Origin: Microbacterium sp. Root61
Lineage (GTDB): Bacteria; Actinomycetota; Actinomycetes; Actinomycetales; Microbacteriaceae
DNA: 64,000 nt
NCBI RefSeq assembly: GCF_001427525.1
Contig: NZ_LMGU01000001.1
Coordinates: forward strand, 1 to 64,000
Reading direction: 5' to 3'
Position numbers and translations under genes: made by a program. Position 1 is the stretch's first letter. Each line of letters opens with the position of its first letter. Below are positions 46,876 through 55,630 of the stretch, piece by piece. A model generated the notes under the pieces. It did no database searches and was not told the origin of the DNA. It saw only the letters and a list, made by a program, of their open reading frames with translations.

Positions 46876-47511
46876 ATGAGCGAGAACGTCCTGAGGATCG
46901 GCATCGGGGGCCCTGTCGGGTCCGGCAAGACCGCACTCACCGAGGCGCTGGTGCCGCTGCTGATCGCGGCGGGGCGCACGCCCGGCGTCATCACCAACGA
47001 CATCTACACGCAGGAGGACGCGCAGCACGTGCGGCGCGAGCTCGCCGGCATCCTGGATCCCGAACGCGTCGTCGGCGTCGAGACCGGCGCCTGCCCGCAT
47101 ACCGCGGTGCGGGATGACCCGACGATGAACCTCGCCGCCGGTGCCGAGATGCTGCAGCGGTTCCCCGACATCGACACGCTCATCTACGAGTCCGGCGGAG
47201 ACAACCTGACGCTCACCTTCTCGCCGGCGCTCGCCGACGTGTTCGTGTTCGTGCTCGACACGGCCGAGGGGGAGAAGATGCCCCGCAAGCGGGGTCCGGG
47301 CATCACCGAGAGCGACATCCTGGTGATCAACAAGATCGACATCGCGCAGTACGTGCGCACCAACCTCGATGTGATGCACAGCGACGCCCTCCGGGTGCGC
47401 GATGACAAGCCCGTGGTGCTGACCAACTCGCTCACCGGCGAGGGCCTGGCGCAGCTGCACGAGCAGATCATGTCGCACTGGGCGCAGTCCCGAGCCGAAC
47501 TGGTCGGATGA
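46876..47511 (+). CDS. ureG: Urease accessory GTPase UreG
   Basis: 211 aa. P-loop GIGGPVGSGKTALTE, the nickel-binding ETGACPHTAVRDD (Cys-Pro-His), ESGGDNLTLTFSP and the NKID guanine motif. It couples GTP hydrolysis to nickel delivery. ATG 46876 has GAGGAGA upstream; ureD overlaps the stop by 4 nt. Confidence 0.97.
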   Translation: MSENVLRIGIGGPVGSGKTALTEALVPLLIAAGRTPGVITNDIYTQEDAQHVRRELAGILDPERVVGVETGACPHTAVRDDPTMNLAAGAEMLQRFPDIDTLIYESGGDNLTLTFSPALADVFVFVLDTAEGEKMPRKRGPGITESDILVINKIDIAQYVRTNLDVMHSDALRVRDDKPVVLTNSLTGEGLAQLHEQIMSHWAQSRAELVG

Positions 47512-48542
47512 CGGCCCCCACCGCTGTGGCGGCGGAGATCGACACCGACGAGCCCGCCGAGCAACTCGCGCCGGTGGTGCCGCTGCGCGCGCCGAACGCG
47601 GGCGGGTACCGTCTGCAGCCCGAGTACTACGAACCGAAACGGGTGCCGATCGAAGTGCAGCGGCACGCCGGGTCGCAGCCGATCCTGCCGGTCGGCAGCC
47701 CCGGCAAGGTGGGCATCCTGCAGCTCGGTTTCGCGCAGAACCGCGGCCGCACCGAGCTGGTGCAGCACTACCAGAAGTCCCCGCTGCAGATCATGCACCC
47801 GCTGTACTTCAACCCCGAGCGCCCCGACATGGCATACACGTACCTGATGTCGACGGGTGGGGGGATCGTGCAGGGCGACCGGCTGCGCACCGACCTGGCC
47901 TTCGGTCCCGGCACATCGGCGTACGTGACCACTCAGGCGCACACGCGGGCGTACCGGATGGAGCACGACTACGCGGTCTCGCTCATGAACATCACCGTGG
48001 AGGCGGATGCGTACGTCGAGTACCTGCCGGAGCCGGTCGTGCCGTTCGCGCAGTCGCGGCTGTACCAGCAGACCGAGGTCGTGCTCGACGAGTCCGCGAC
48101 CCTGCTGCTCGGCGAGATCGTGTACGCCGGGCGCCTGGCGCGCGGAGAACGGCACGAGTACGACGTGTACGCATCCGATCTCGAGGTGCGCCGCCCCGAT
48201 GGGCGCCTCGTCGCGCTGGACCGGGTGCGGCTCTGCCCCGGCGATGAGGGCGGGGTCGAGGGGCTCGGCGTGCTCGCCGACCACGACATCCTCGCGATGC
48301 TCTACGTGTTCACGTCCCGTGTGCCGGTGGCGGCGCTCGCCGACTGCCTGCACGCCGCGCTCGCCGACGAGTACGACGACGACCTGATGTTCGGGGTCAG
48401 CGCGCTGCCCGGCGACGCCGGTGTCTGGGTGCGACTGGTCGGCAACGACCCGGTGGCGATGGCGCGCGCGAACACCGCCGCGACCGCCGCGGCCCACGAG
48501 CTTCTGACCGGTGCGCCGGCGCCGATCATCCGCAAGAGCTAG
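47508..48542 (+). CDS. ureD: Urease accessory protein UreD (UreH)
   Basis: 344 aa. GKVGILQLGFAQNRGRTELVQ, then YLMSTGGGIVQGDRL, TTQAHTRAYRM and EYLPEPVVPFAQSR are standard UreD motifs. A 50-residue N-terminal extension precedes the conserved part. Scaffold of the activation complex and nickel tunnel. ATG 47508 overlaps ureG. The transporter follows after 10 nt. Confidence 0.94.
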   Translation: MTAPTAVAAEIDTDEPAEQLAPVVPLRAPNAGGYRLQPEYYEPKRVPIEVQRHAGSQPILPVGSPGKVGILQLGFAQNRGRTELVQHYQKSPLQIMHPLYFNPERPDMAYTYLMSTGGGIVQGDRLRTDLAFGPGTSAYVTTQAHTRAYRMEHDYAVSLMNITVEADAYVEYLPEPVVPFAQSRLYQQTEVVLDESATLLLGEIVYAGRLARGERHEYDVYASDLEVRRPDGRLVALDRVRLCPGDEGGVEGLGVLADHDILAMLYVFTSRVPVAALADCLHAALADEYDDDLMFGVSALPGDAGVWVRLVGNDPVAMARANTAATAAAHELLTGAPAPIIRKS

Positions 48543-48552
48543 GAGGACCGAC

Positions 48553-49479
48553 ATGAGCCAGGCCGCGACAGCGAACTCGGTGGGGTCGTTCCGGGCGTGG
48601 CTGCTCGGGTTCGGCCGCGGGTTCTCGCAGATCTACTTCCAGGTCAACATCATCACGGCGCTGCTGATCATCGCGGCGTTCGTCGTGGCGGATTGGCGTA
48701 TGGCGATCCTGGCCGTTCTCGGCTGTGTCGCGGCGACGCTGGCGGGACGGATGCTGGGCGCCAAGGCATCCGACATCACCGCAGGTCTGCAGGGCTTCTG
48801 CGGCGCGCTCGTCGGCGCTGCCACGTTCGCCGCGATCGGGGGCGAGCAGTGGCCCGCCTACCCGATCGCCGTCGTCGGCGGAGCCCTGTGCGCACCAGTG
48901 GCGTGGCTCGTGGTGGCACTGTTCACCAAGACCCCGCTCAAGGTCTTCCAGCTGCCGTCCACGACGGCGCCGTTCTGCATCGTCGCGACCGGTGTGCTGG
49001 TGAGCACCCAGGCGCTTCATGTGACCGCCGCGGCGTCACCGACGGTCGACTCCGTGCCGCTCGCCTTCGCACGGTCGCTCCTGACGAACGTGTCGCAGGT
49101 GGTGCTGATCGACAACCTCTGGGCGGGTGCACTGATCCTCCTCGGACTGTTCGTCGCGAGCTGGAAGGTCGGCCTCGCCGCGATCATGGGCAGTGCCGTC
49201 GGCAGCGTCTGCGCGCTGCTGATGGGAGAGACCCTCACCGAGACCGCGAACGGGCTGGCCGGCTACTCCGGCGTGCTGACCGCGATCGCACTGGCGGTTG
49301 TGTTTCTCAAGAGCAGCCCGACGTCCTGGATCCTCGCGGTCATCGGCACCATCGTCACCGCGTTCGTCACCCTGTTCATGCATCAACTGTCCGGCCCGAC
49401 CTACACCTGGCCGTACATCCTGACCACGTGGGTGTTCCTGATCATCGCCCACTACATCCCGTCGGCCAAGCGCACCTGA
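48553..49479 (+). CDS. Urea transporter (UT/Yut family)
   Basis: 308 aa, about ten hydrophobic segments in two similar halves. FGRGFSQIYFQVNIITALLI, then GLQGFCGALVGAA (selectivity region), LPSTTAPFC, and in the second half NGLAGYSGVLTAIAL are UT-family motifs. It supplies urea to the urease encoded upstream. AGGAGG lies before ATG 48553. Last gene of the operon. Confidence 0.92.
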   Translation: MSQAATANSVGSFRAWLLGFGRGFSQIYFQVNIITALLIIAAFVVADWRMAILAVLGCVAATLAGRMLGAKASDITAGLQGFCGALVGAATFAAIGGEQWPAYPIAVVGGALCAPVAWLVVALFTKTPLKVFQLPSTTAPFCIVATGVLVSTQALHVTAAASPTVDSVPLAFARSLLTNVSQVVLIDNLWAGALILLGLFVASWKVGLAAIMGSAVGSVCALLMGETLTETANGLAGYSGVLTAIALAVVFLKSSPTSWILAVIGTIVTAFVTLFMHQLSGPTYTWPYILTTWVFLIIAHYIPSAKRT

Positions 49480-49486
49480 CCTGCCC

Positions 49487-49505
49487 GAGTTGCGGCATCC
49501 GCTCG
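49487..49505. repeat. Half copy of the two-part palindrome
   Basis: GAGTTGCGGCATCCGCTCG after the urea transporter matches the right arm of copy 1 (reverse complement ...GGGGCATCCGCTCG), sharing GCATCCGCTCG. The partner arm is missing. Confidence 0.45.
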
Positions 49506-49524
49506 CGGGGCCGACCATGGGGTG

Positions 49525-50484
49525 ATGGGGGATGAGGCGCCGCACGACGCGTCCGCGACGACGGATGCGGCATCCGTCGCGCCTGCCCGGCGACGGTCGA
49601 CTCGGGTGTGGCTGATCATCGCCCTGGTCGTGGTGCTGATCGCGGCCGGGACGACGGCGTGGATGCTGCGCCCCGCGGCGGCGCCGGCCGCAGCGCCGAC
49701 CCCCTCGGCCACACCGACGGCGACCCGCACGCCGACGCCCACACCCACCCCGACGCCGACTCCGACCGGGTTCCCGGCGAACACGACGGGCTACGGCCTC
49801 AGCGAGCTTACGCAGATCAACGTCTTCACGGTGCTCGGGAGCCTGCCCGTCGACGACGATCCGTATGGCGCCTTCACCGGCCTCGCCGCGCGGCCGATCG
49901 ACTGGGGAGCGCCGGTGTTCGCCGACCCGACCGGGCAGCCGATCGCCTATCTGCCGCGGGAGTTCCCGTTCGACGGCACCACCGTGCCGGTGATCGAGCA
50001 GCAGGAGAACTGGGTCAAGGTGCTCCTGGTCGGGCGCGAGGCGGTGCCGTCACAGGGCAACCCCGCGCAGGTGACCGGGTGGCTGCGGATGCAGGACGTC
50101 GAGCTGACCCCCCTCGACGCGACCGTCGAGGTCAGCATCTCGGCGCGGACGATCGACATCGTGCGGGCCGGTGTGCCCGAGCGCATCGCGACCGACTTCG
50201 GCTGGGGCGCCGACGGGACGCCCACTCCGGTGGGGCGCGCGTTCGTCATGACGATCCGCACCGAACCGTCGTTCTGGTACACCCGCGGGCATCCGCTCGT
50301 GTACCTCTCCGTGCAGTCGCCGACCCTCGACGGGTTCGGCGGGGCGGAGGCCGCGGTGACCGCCTTCCACTACCACGACGACCGTTCCGGCAACATCTCC
50401 AACGGATGCCTCCGCGTCGACCCCGACGCGATCACCCGGCTCGCCCAGCTTCCGCTCGGCACACCCGTGATCATCCGGCCGTAG
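49525..50484 (+). CDS. L,D-transpeptidase (YkuD domain), membrane-anchored
   Basis: 319 aa. N-terminal anchor helix (about residues 30-47), then a Thr-Pro repeat spacer to about residue 80. The YkuD catalytic domain occupies the C-terminal half: RPVGR-like TPTPVGRAFVM and FHYHDDRSGNISNGCLRVDPDAI. The active-site motif reads SNGCLR, with Asn for the usual His of SHGC(I/L)R; the catalytic Cys and Arg are present. Expected to form 3-3 peptidoglycan crosslinks or attach proteins outside the cell. GTG 49522 is an alternative start one codon earlier. Confidence 0.85.
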   Translation: MGDEAPHDASATTDAASVAPARRRSTRVWLIIALVVVLIAAGTTAWMLRPAAAPAAAPTPSATPTATRTPTPTPTPTPTPTGFPANTTGYGLSELTQINVFTVLGSLPVDDDPYGAFTGLAARPIDWGAPVFADPTGQPIAYLPREFPFDGTTVPVIEQQENWVKVLLVGREAVPSQGNPAQVTGWLRMQDVELTPLDATVEVSISARTIDIVRAGVPERIATDFGWGADGTPTPVGRAFVMTIRTEPSFWYTRGHPLVYLSVQSPTLDGFGGAEAAVTAFHYHDDRSGNISNGCLRVDPDAITRLAQLPLGTPVIIRP

Positions 50485-50496
50485 GGCTGCCGCGCT

Positions 50497-50946
50497 TCAG
50501 CCGAACAGCGCGCCGATGTCCCAGATCGCCTGTCGGGCCAGCACGATGACCCCGATCAGGACCAGGATGTTGCCGACGACGCTCGTCCAGAACGCCCGGC
50601 GGAACGAGCGTTTCCGGGTCTTGTGGCGGAACAGCTGCTGAGCGATGAGTGCGCCCGGCCATCCGCCCACCCAGCCGAGCAGCAGCAGCGTCTGCTCGGA
50701 GACCCGCGACCACCCGCGCTTGGCCGCGGCCTTGTCGATGCCGTAGGTCGCGAAGGCGAGGACGCTGAGGACGCCGTAGATCGCGGGGAGCCACAGCGGC
50801 AGCGGCACGAGCACGACGGCAGCGGCGAATGCGGCGACGAACAGCAGCACGACCGACCAGCTCAGCGCGGCGGGCAGCGGTCGCGACAGGTCGCGGTCGG
50901 GGCGGACCGGGGGAGCGGCGGTGCGACGCGGCGACGGGGACGACAT
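50497..50946 (-). CDS. DUF1294 family membrane protein
   Basis: 149 aa. Two hydrophobic segments near residues 30-65, then the family core YGIDKAAAKRGWSRVSEQTLLLLGWVGGWPGALIAQQLFRHKTRK and a last helix. Function unknown. TAGGAT (minus strand) sits 7 nt before ATG 50946, giving a leaderless start. Convergent with the L,D-transpeptidase. Confidence 0.85.
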   Translation of the reverse strand: MSSPSPRRTAAPPVRPDRDLSRPLPAALSWSVVLLFVAAFAAAVVLVPLPLWLPAIYGVLSVLAFATYGIDKAAAKRGWSRVSEQTLLLLGWVGGWPGALIAQQLFRHKTRKRSFRRAFWTSVVGNILVLIGVIVLARQAIWDIGALFG

Positions 50947-50988
50947 GCGCTCGATCCTAGGGTGCCGACGTACCCCGCCCGGCTGCGG

Positions 50989-52152
50989 TCAGCTCAGCTC
51001 GGCGTACGCGGCCCGCTCGAAGGCGTCCACACCGGCGGCGCACGCCGGGTCGAAGAAGGGCAGCATCTGTGCCGCCCAGACGCCGGCGAGACCCGAGGTT
51101 CGGTCGATCCAGTAGTGCACGTTGGCCAGGCCCGCCCACGACAGTGTGCCGGCGCGACGGGCGTCGGGCACGTCGTCCTCCGTCACGAGGAACGAGTAGG
51201 CCCACGATTTGCGCGAGCCGGGGAAGAAGTCCGCGTCGCGGGTCAAGGCCGGGATCGCGGAGGGGAGCGGCGTGACCTCGAGCCCCGGCATCCCGCGCGC
51301 CGCCCACTCGATCGTCTCGGGGCGCAGCAGGCGTCCGCCCGGGGCGGAGCCGTCGCCCAGCCACACCCGCAGCAGTGCGAGCATGTCGGGCACGGTCGAG
51401 TACAGCCCCTGGCCCCCCATGTCGAGTTCGGGGGTATCGGGCACCTCGGCCGTGGACGGCACGAGCGACCCGTCGCGCGTGCGGCGGAACAGGGTCGCGA
51501 GCCGCGGGCGCATGTCGGGGCGCATGTCGAACGAGGTCGACGTCATGCCGCACGGTGCGCAGATGCGCTCCTGCACGACCGTGTCGAGGCGCTGCCCGCG
51601 CACGGCGGCGACGACGAGCCCGAGCCAATCCATCGAGATGCCGTACGTCCAGCGTTCGCCCGGGTCGTGCAGCAACGGCGAGAACAGCGAGTCCCGCATC
51701 GGCGTGGGGGAGGGATGGCTCATCCGCTGCCGCGCGAGCACGGCGTAGCGGGGGTCGAACATCTCGTACGCGAGTCCGGACGTGTGCAGCAGCAGCATGC
51801 GCGCCGTGATGTCGCGGCTGGGCGGGCGGGTGCGCACCGAGCCGTCGGCACCCAGCTCCTCCAGCACCCGCAGATCGCCGATCTCGGGCAGATACTCGCG
51901 GGCCGGGGCGTCCAGGTCGAGCAGGCCGTCCTCGACGCACTGGAGGGCCGCGGTCGCGGTGAACGCCTTGGTCGCCGAGAACAGTGCGAGGACGGTGTCG
52001 GATGCCGCGGCATCCCCGTCCGCGGTGCGTCGGCCTGCGGGGTGGAGATAGCGGGTCTCGCTCGTGTCGGTCAGTCCTGCGATGATCAGAGGCACGCCCG
52101 ATCCGATCGCCGCATCGACGGATTCGTCCAATACCCGCGTCGTCGCATCCAC
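50989..52152 (-). CDS. Serine hydrolase, beta-lactamase (class C/EstB-like) family
   Basis: 387 aa. SxxK motif SATK (Ser59, Lys62), YGIS as the second-motif Tyr, LLLHTSGL and GGQGLYSTVPDMLALL are typical of beta-lactamase-like esterases and DD-peptidases. No signal peptide, so probably a cytoplasmic esterase rather than a drug-resistance enzyme. GTG 52152 is preceded on the minus strand by TAGGCT at 6 nt (leaderless). Confidence 0.87.
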   Translation of the reverse strand: MDATTRVLDESVDAAIGSGVPLIIAGLTDTSETRYLHPAGRRTADGDAAASDTVLALFSATKAFTATAALQCVEDGLLDLDAPAREYLPEIGDLRVLEELGADGSVRTRPPSRDITARMLLLHTSGLAYEMFDPRYAVLARQRMSHPSPTPMRDSLFSPLLHDPGERWTYGISMDWLGLVVAAVRGQRLDTVVQERICAPCGMTSTSFDMRPDMRPRLATLFRRTRDGSLVPSTAEVPDTPELDMGGQGLYSTVPDMLALLRVWLGDGSAPGGRLLRPETIEWAARGMPGLEVTPLPSAIPALTRDADFFPGSRKSWAYSFLVTEDDVPDARRAGTLSWAGLANVHYWIDRTSGLAGVWAAQMLPFFDPACAAGVDAFERAAYAELS

Positions 52153-52158
52153 GGTCTG

Positions 52159-52174
52159 AGCCTACGAGTAGGGT
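52159..52174. promoter_or_regulatory. Back-to-back leaderless promoters
   Basis: In the 29-bp region between divergent starts, AGCCTA (52159-52164; TAGGCT on the minus strand) and TAGGGT (52169-52174, plus) are 4 bp apart. Each is 6-7 nt before a GTG (52152 minus; 52182 plus). The two promoters must overlap and probably exclude each other. Confidence 0.55.
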
Positions 52175-52181
52175 GACTTTC

Positions 52182-52997
52182 GTGTCGCTCCCACCCCGCG
52201 TGACCGTCGTCATCCCGTGCCGCAACGATGCCGAGTTCCTCGAGGCCTGCCTGCAGGCACTGGCCCTGCAGACGCATCAGGCCGACCGGATCGTGGTGAT
52301 CGACAACGCGAGTACGGATGCCTCGGCCGAGGTCGCACGTCGATTCGGCGCCGAGGTGTTCCCGGAGCCGGAGGTCGGGATCTGGCCCGCCGCGGCGCGC
52401 GGATACGACGAGGCGATGGGGTCGGCCGACATCATCGCGCGGATCGACGCGGACTCACGTCCGCATGACGACTGGATCGCCCGGCTGGTGCGCGCGTTCG
52501 TGTCGGACCCCGGGCTCGGGGTGCTGACCGGCGGTGCGGAGTTCTACGGCGCGACGCCGCTCGTCCACTATCTCGGTGAGCACTGGTACATCGGCGGTGG
52601 GCACTACTGGATCAAGAAGTGGCTGGGGCATCCGCTGGTTTTCGGCTCGAACTTCGCGATGCGCGCGTCGGTGTGGGAGCGCGTGCGCGACCGCGTGGAT
52701 CGCAGCAACGCGAAGATCCACGATGACCTCGACCTGACGATCCAGTTGCGGCCGTCCGACGGCATCCGGTACGACCCGACACTGCGGATGCCGGTGTCTT
52801 CGCGCCCGCTCACCTCGCAGCGCGGGCTGTGGCGACGGGTGTGGCGCGTGGTCCCGACCTTCGCCGCCAGCTGGCCCGAGGGTGCCGCGTGGCGCCGGCG
52901 CAGCGAGCTGGCGGATGCGCGCCGCGTGACCATCGTCGACGGCGAAGACCCGTGGTCGCCCACCGACGAGGACTGGGCCCCCGGCTTCGGCCGCTGA
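52182..52997 (+). CDS. Glycosyltransferase family 2
   Basis: 271 aa. GT-A fold: VTVVIPCRNDAEFLEACLQALALQ, then IVVIDNASTDAS (nucleotide site) and IARIDADSRPHDDWI with the DxD-type IDADS. A later HDDLDLTIQL may carry the catalytic base. No membrane segment. GTG 52182 is chosen because TAGGGT lies 7 nt before it; GTG 52173 would overlap that box. Donor and acceptor unknown. Confidence 0.88.
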   Translation: MSLPPRVTVVIPCRNDAEFLEACLQALALQTHQADRIVVIDNASTDASAEVARRFGAEVFPEPEVGIWPAAARGYDEAMGSADIIARIDADSRPHDDWIARLVRAFVSDPGLGVLTGGAEFYGATPLVHYLGEHWYIGGGHYWIKKWLGHPLVFGSNFAMRASVWERVRDRVDRSNAKIHDDLDLTIQLRPSDGIRYDPTLRMPVSSRPLTSQRGLWRRVWRVVPTFAASWPEGAAWRRRSELADARRVTIVDGEDPWSPTDEDWAPGFGR

Positions 52998-53003
52998 CCT
53001 GTC

Positions 53004-53160
53004 CCGGTTGTTGAGCGAGGGAGCGAAGCGACCGAGACGAAGCGCCCGCCGACGTACGTCCACCCCCGGTCGCTGAGCGAGCGCAGCGAGACGAAGCGCC
53101 CGCCCCTGCCCGCCCCGGTTGTTGAGCGAGGGAGCGAAGCGACCGAGGCGACATGCCCGC
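53004..53160. repeat. Three tandem GAGCGA-type intergenic repeats
   Basis: Three diverged copies of CCGGTTGTTGAGCGAGGGAG or CCGGTCGCTGAGCGAGCGCA followed by CGAAGCG/CGAGACGAAGCGCCC start at 53004, 53066 and 53115. Each contains short self-complementary stretches (CGCTGAGCGAGCGCAGCG). They resemble dispersed intergenic repeats of Microbacteriaceae. The rest of the 365-nt gap to 53362 holds the flanking repeat at 53205 and no gene. Confidence 0.75.
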
Positions 53161-53204
53161 GCGTGCACTCCCGGGGTGCCCTCTACGCCTCTCGTTCGCC
53201 GAGC

Positions 53205-53242
53205 CTGTCGAAGCATCGTCGGCCCTGGTGTCGGGCTCAGGA
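53205..53242. repeat. Left flanking repeat of the DUF222/HNH gene
   Basis: Begins CTGTCGAAGCATCGTCGGCC and ends GGCTCAGGA. A related copy in the same orientation, CTGTCGAAGCGTCGTCGCC...CCTCAGGA, lies at 54822-54854 on the other side of the HNH gene. Confidence 0.6.
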
Positions 53243-53362
53243 ACAGCCGTGCGACGGCTCCTCCCCAAGCGGCTCCAGAGCGGAGATATCAACAGGAAAT
53301 TAGTGTGCTGATCTGCTGTTTTCTAGGTCAGGAATGTCGGAGGCCTTCGGCAGAATAGGGGT

Positions 53363-54787
53363 ATGGAAGACCTCGTCGCCACCCTCGCAACACTTGATGC
53401 TGCGCTCGGCGGTGCGGTCGATGAGGCTCTCACCGATCACGGGCTGCGGGTAGCGACGGACGAGAGTCTGCTCGAGGTGATGGCGGTGGCTGCGCGCGTG
53501 GCCCGCCGGGCTGAGGCGCTGATGATCGAGGGGGCCGCGCAGATCGACTACCGCTCGAGCGTGCCCGTGCGCGACGAGCGGATGAGTACCAGGTTCGGAT
53601 GCCGATCGGCGGGGGAGCTCGTGCAGCGGGTCACGCAGGTTTCGTCCCGTTCGGCGGCCGACCTGGTGAAGGCGGGGCGCGCGGTCATCCGCGAGACGGC
53701 GCCGAGCTCGGGTGAGGTGCTGCCGGCGGACTACCCGGCGATGCGCGCGGCACTGGCAGCCGGACACATCGGGGTCGACGGCGTGCTCGCGGTCACCGTC
53801 CCGCTGTCAGGGGTCGCTTCGACGGCGGGTCATGCCGCGCTCCTCGCGGCTGATCACGAACTGGCCGCGGCCTCCCGGGGTGAGGGTGTGGATGGAGCCC
53901 CCGCGGCGTGCGCCGACGATCTGCGGGCGCTCGCGACCGTGTGGGCGATGTACCTCGATCAAGACGGCGCCGAGCCGCGCGAGCGAGTGGCGCTGCGCAG
54001 GCGTGGAGTGACGTTCGGTGTCTGCCGCGACGGGGTCGTGCCCTTTCACGGCAACTTGCTCGCGGACGTCGCGGCGCAGTTTGAGCTGGTCGCCGACAGC
54101 ATCCTCAATCCCAAGGTCGACCAAGCGCCGACACCCACGGGGCCATGGTTCACCGAAGAACCCGACACCGAAGCCGAGACGTTTGCTGATCGTCGCACCC
54201 GTGCACAGAAGCTGCACGATGTGTTCGCCATGGTGCTGGAACGGGTCGCCGGGTCGGGCGTACTGCCGACGCTCGGTGGCGCCGCGCCCACCCTCGTCGT
54301 GTCGGTGCGTGCCGAAGACCTTCAGAACGGCTCCGGATACGCGCACCTCCACGGGTGCGACGAGCCGGTATCGGTGGGCGCGGCGCGGCAGATTGCGTGC
54401 TGCCGCGCGGTGCAACGAGTGACCTCCGACGACCGAGGGCGGATCGTGTCGATCGAGACCTCCGATCGGGTGTTCAACCACCGCCAGCGACTCGCGATCG
54501 CGCTGCGCGACGGCGGATGTGTCATCCCGGGCTGCCATGTCGATGCGAGCTGGTGTGAAATCCACCATGTGCACGAACATGCGCGAGGTGGACCGACGCA
54601 TACCGACAACGGGGTGCTGCTGTGCTGGCACCACCATCGCACCCTCGACACAGGCGGCTGGAAAGTCCGGATGCGTGACGGCATCCCGGAAGTCCGCGGG
54701 CCCACGTGGTGGGACGGGTCGGGGCAATGGCGCCCGATCACGAAATCGCCGGTGCGGATGCGAGAACGATTCGCCCTCCGAACATGA
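53363..54787 (+). CDS. DUF222 / HNH endonuclease (13E12-type)
   Basis: 474 aa. DUF222 fills about residues 20-350. The C-terminal HNH domain reads CVIPGCHVDASWCEIHHVHEHARGG then NGVLLCWHHHRTLDTGGW: two Cys pairs for zinc and the catalytic HH..N..H. These genes are multi-copy in actinobacteria and thought to be mobile, but targets are unknown. CAGAAT lies 6 nt before ATG 53363 (leaderless). The gene is bracketed by similar repeats at 53205-53242 and 54822-54854. Confidence 0.9.
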   Translation: MEDLVATLATLDAALGGAVDEALTDHGLRVATDESLLEVMAVAARVARRAEALMIEGAAQIDYRSSVPVRDERMSTRFGCRSAGELVQRVTQVSSRSAADLVKAGRAVIRETAPSSGEVLPADYPAMRAALAAGHIGVDGVLAVTVPLSGVASTAGHAALLAADHELAAASRGEGVDGAPAACADDLRALATVWAMYLDQDGAEPRERVALRRRGVTFGVCRDGVVPFHGNLLADVAAQFELVADSILNPKVDQAPTPTGPWFTEEPDTEAETFADRRTRAQKLHDVFAMVLERVAGSGVLPTLGGAAPTLVVSVRAEDLQNGSGYAHLHGCDEPVSVGAARQIACCRAVQRVTSDDRGRIVSIETSDRVFNHRQRLAIALRDGGCVIPGCHVDASWCEIHHVHEHARGGPTHTDNGVLLCWHHHRTLDTGGWKVRMRDGIPEVRGPTWWDGSGQWRPITKSPVRMRERFALRT

Positions 54788-54821
54788 CCCCCGGACCCTG
54801 AACCCACCCCGATGATTGAAT

Positions 54822-54854
54822 CTGTCGAAGCGTCGTCGCCGGCCCGCCTCAGGA
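54822..54854. repeat. Right flanking repeat of the DUF222/HNH gene
   Basis: CTGTCGAAGCGTCGTCGCC to CCTCAGGA, in direct orientation relative to the copy at 53205-53242. The ends match; the centre differs and is 5 nt shorter. The rest of the 54788-54985 gap shows no gene. Confidence 0.55.
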
Positions 54855-54985
54855 CGCGATCCGACTGTGTCGACCGGTTGTACCAACCATCGAGTTCGTC
54901 ATCGAGGGTTTCTGCTCGCGGGCACATCGTTCGATGGCGAGCCGTCGTGGAGCAGCGCACCGAGGTCACCGGCTACCCTCGACGG

Positions 54986-55567
54986 ATGGCCGACAAGGAT
55001 CCTTTCGTCGTGACGGATGCCGCCGCCTGGCGGGTGTGGCTGGACGCGAACGAAGACACTTCGGAGGGCGTTTGGCTCGTGCTCGCCAAGAAGGGGGCGA
55101 CCGCGCCTACGACGCTTACCTACGCCGAGGCACTTGAGCACGCACTCTGCAGTGGGTGGATCGACGGCCAGAAGGCGAGTATGGATGCTGCGACCTTTCT
55201 GCAGCGGTTCACTCCGCGGCGCAAGGCCTCGCTGTGGTCGAAGCGGAACGTCGAAATCGTCGGCAGGCTCGTCGACGAGGGCCGGATGCGTCCGCGGGGA
55301 CAGGCGGAGATCGACCGCGCGAAGGGAGACGGACGCTGGGATCGCGCCTACTCCGGTGCGTCGACTGCGCAGGTGCCCGACGACCTTGCGGCGGCGCTCG
55401 CGGCCGAACCCGCGGCATCCGCTCTGTTCGCACAGCTCGATGCGACGAACCGGTACGCCGTGCTCCATCGCGTGATGACCGCCCCCACTGCCGTGACGAG
55501 AGCGAATCGCGTCGCGCGTCTTGTCGACATGCTCGCGCGCGGGGAGACGCCGCATCCCCGGCCGTGA
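54986..55567 (+). CDS. YdeI/OmpD-associated family protein
   Basis: 193 aa. DAAAWRVWLDANEDTSEGVWLVLAKKG, then LTYAEALEHALCSGWIDGQKASMD and RRKASLWSKRNVEIVGRLVDEGRM are characteristic of the YdeI/OmdA family, soluble proteins of unknown function. TACCCT lies 6 nt before ATG 54986 (leaderless); upstream sequence in the frame has no homology. Confidence 0.87.
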   Translation: MADKDPFVVTDAAAWRVWLDANEDTSEGVWLVLAKKGATAPTTLTYAEALEHALCSGWIDGQKASMDAATFLQRFTPRRKASLWSKRNVEIVGRLVDEGRMRPRGQAEIDRAKGDGRWDRAYSGASTAQVPDDLAAALAAEPAASALFAQLDATNRYAVLHRVMTAPTAVTRANRVARLVDMLARGETPHPRP

Positions 55568-55630
55568 GCGAGCCGCATCGCGTGAAGGCCCATTCGCCGC
55601 CTGTCACATCCCCTCGCTACTGTGCAAAGC

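Noticed and set aside
50989..52152. Antibiotic-resistance beta-lactamase
   Set aside because: Lacks a signal peptide and a clear KTG triad; better described as a beta-lactamase-fold esterase.
53004..53160. Possible CRISPR array in the GAGCGA repeats
   Set aside because: Only three diverged units with irregular spacing and no unique spacers or cas genes.
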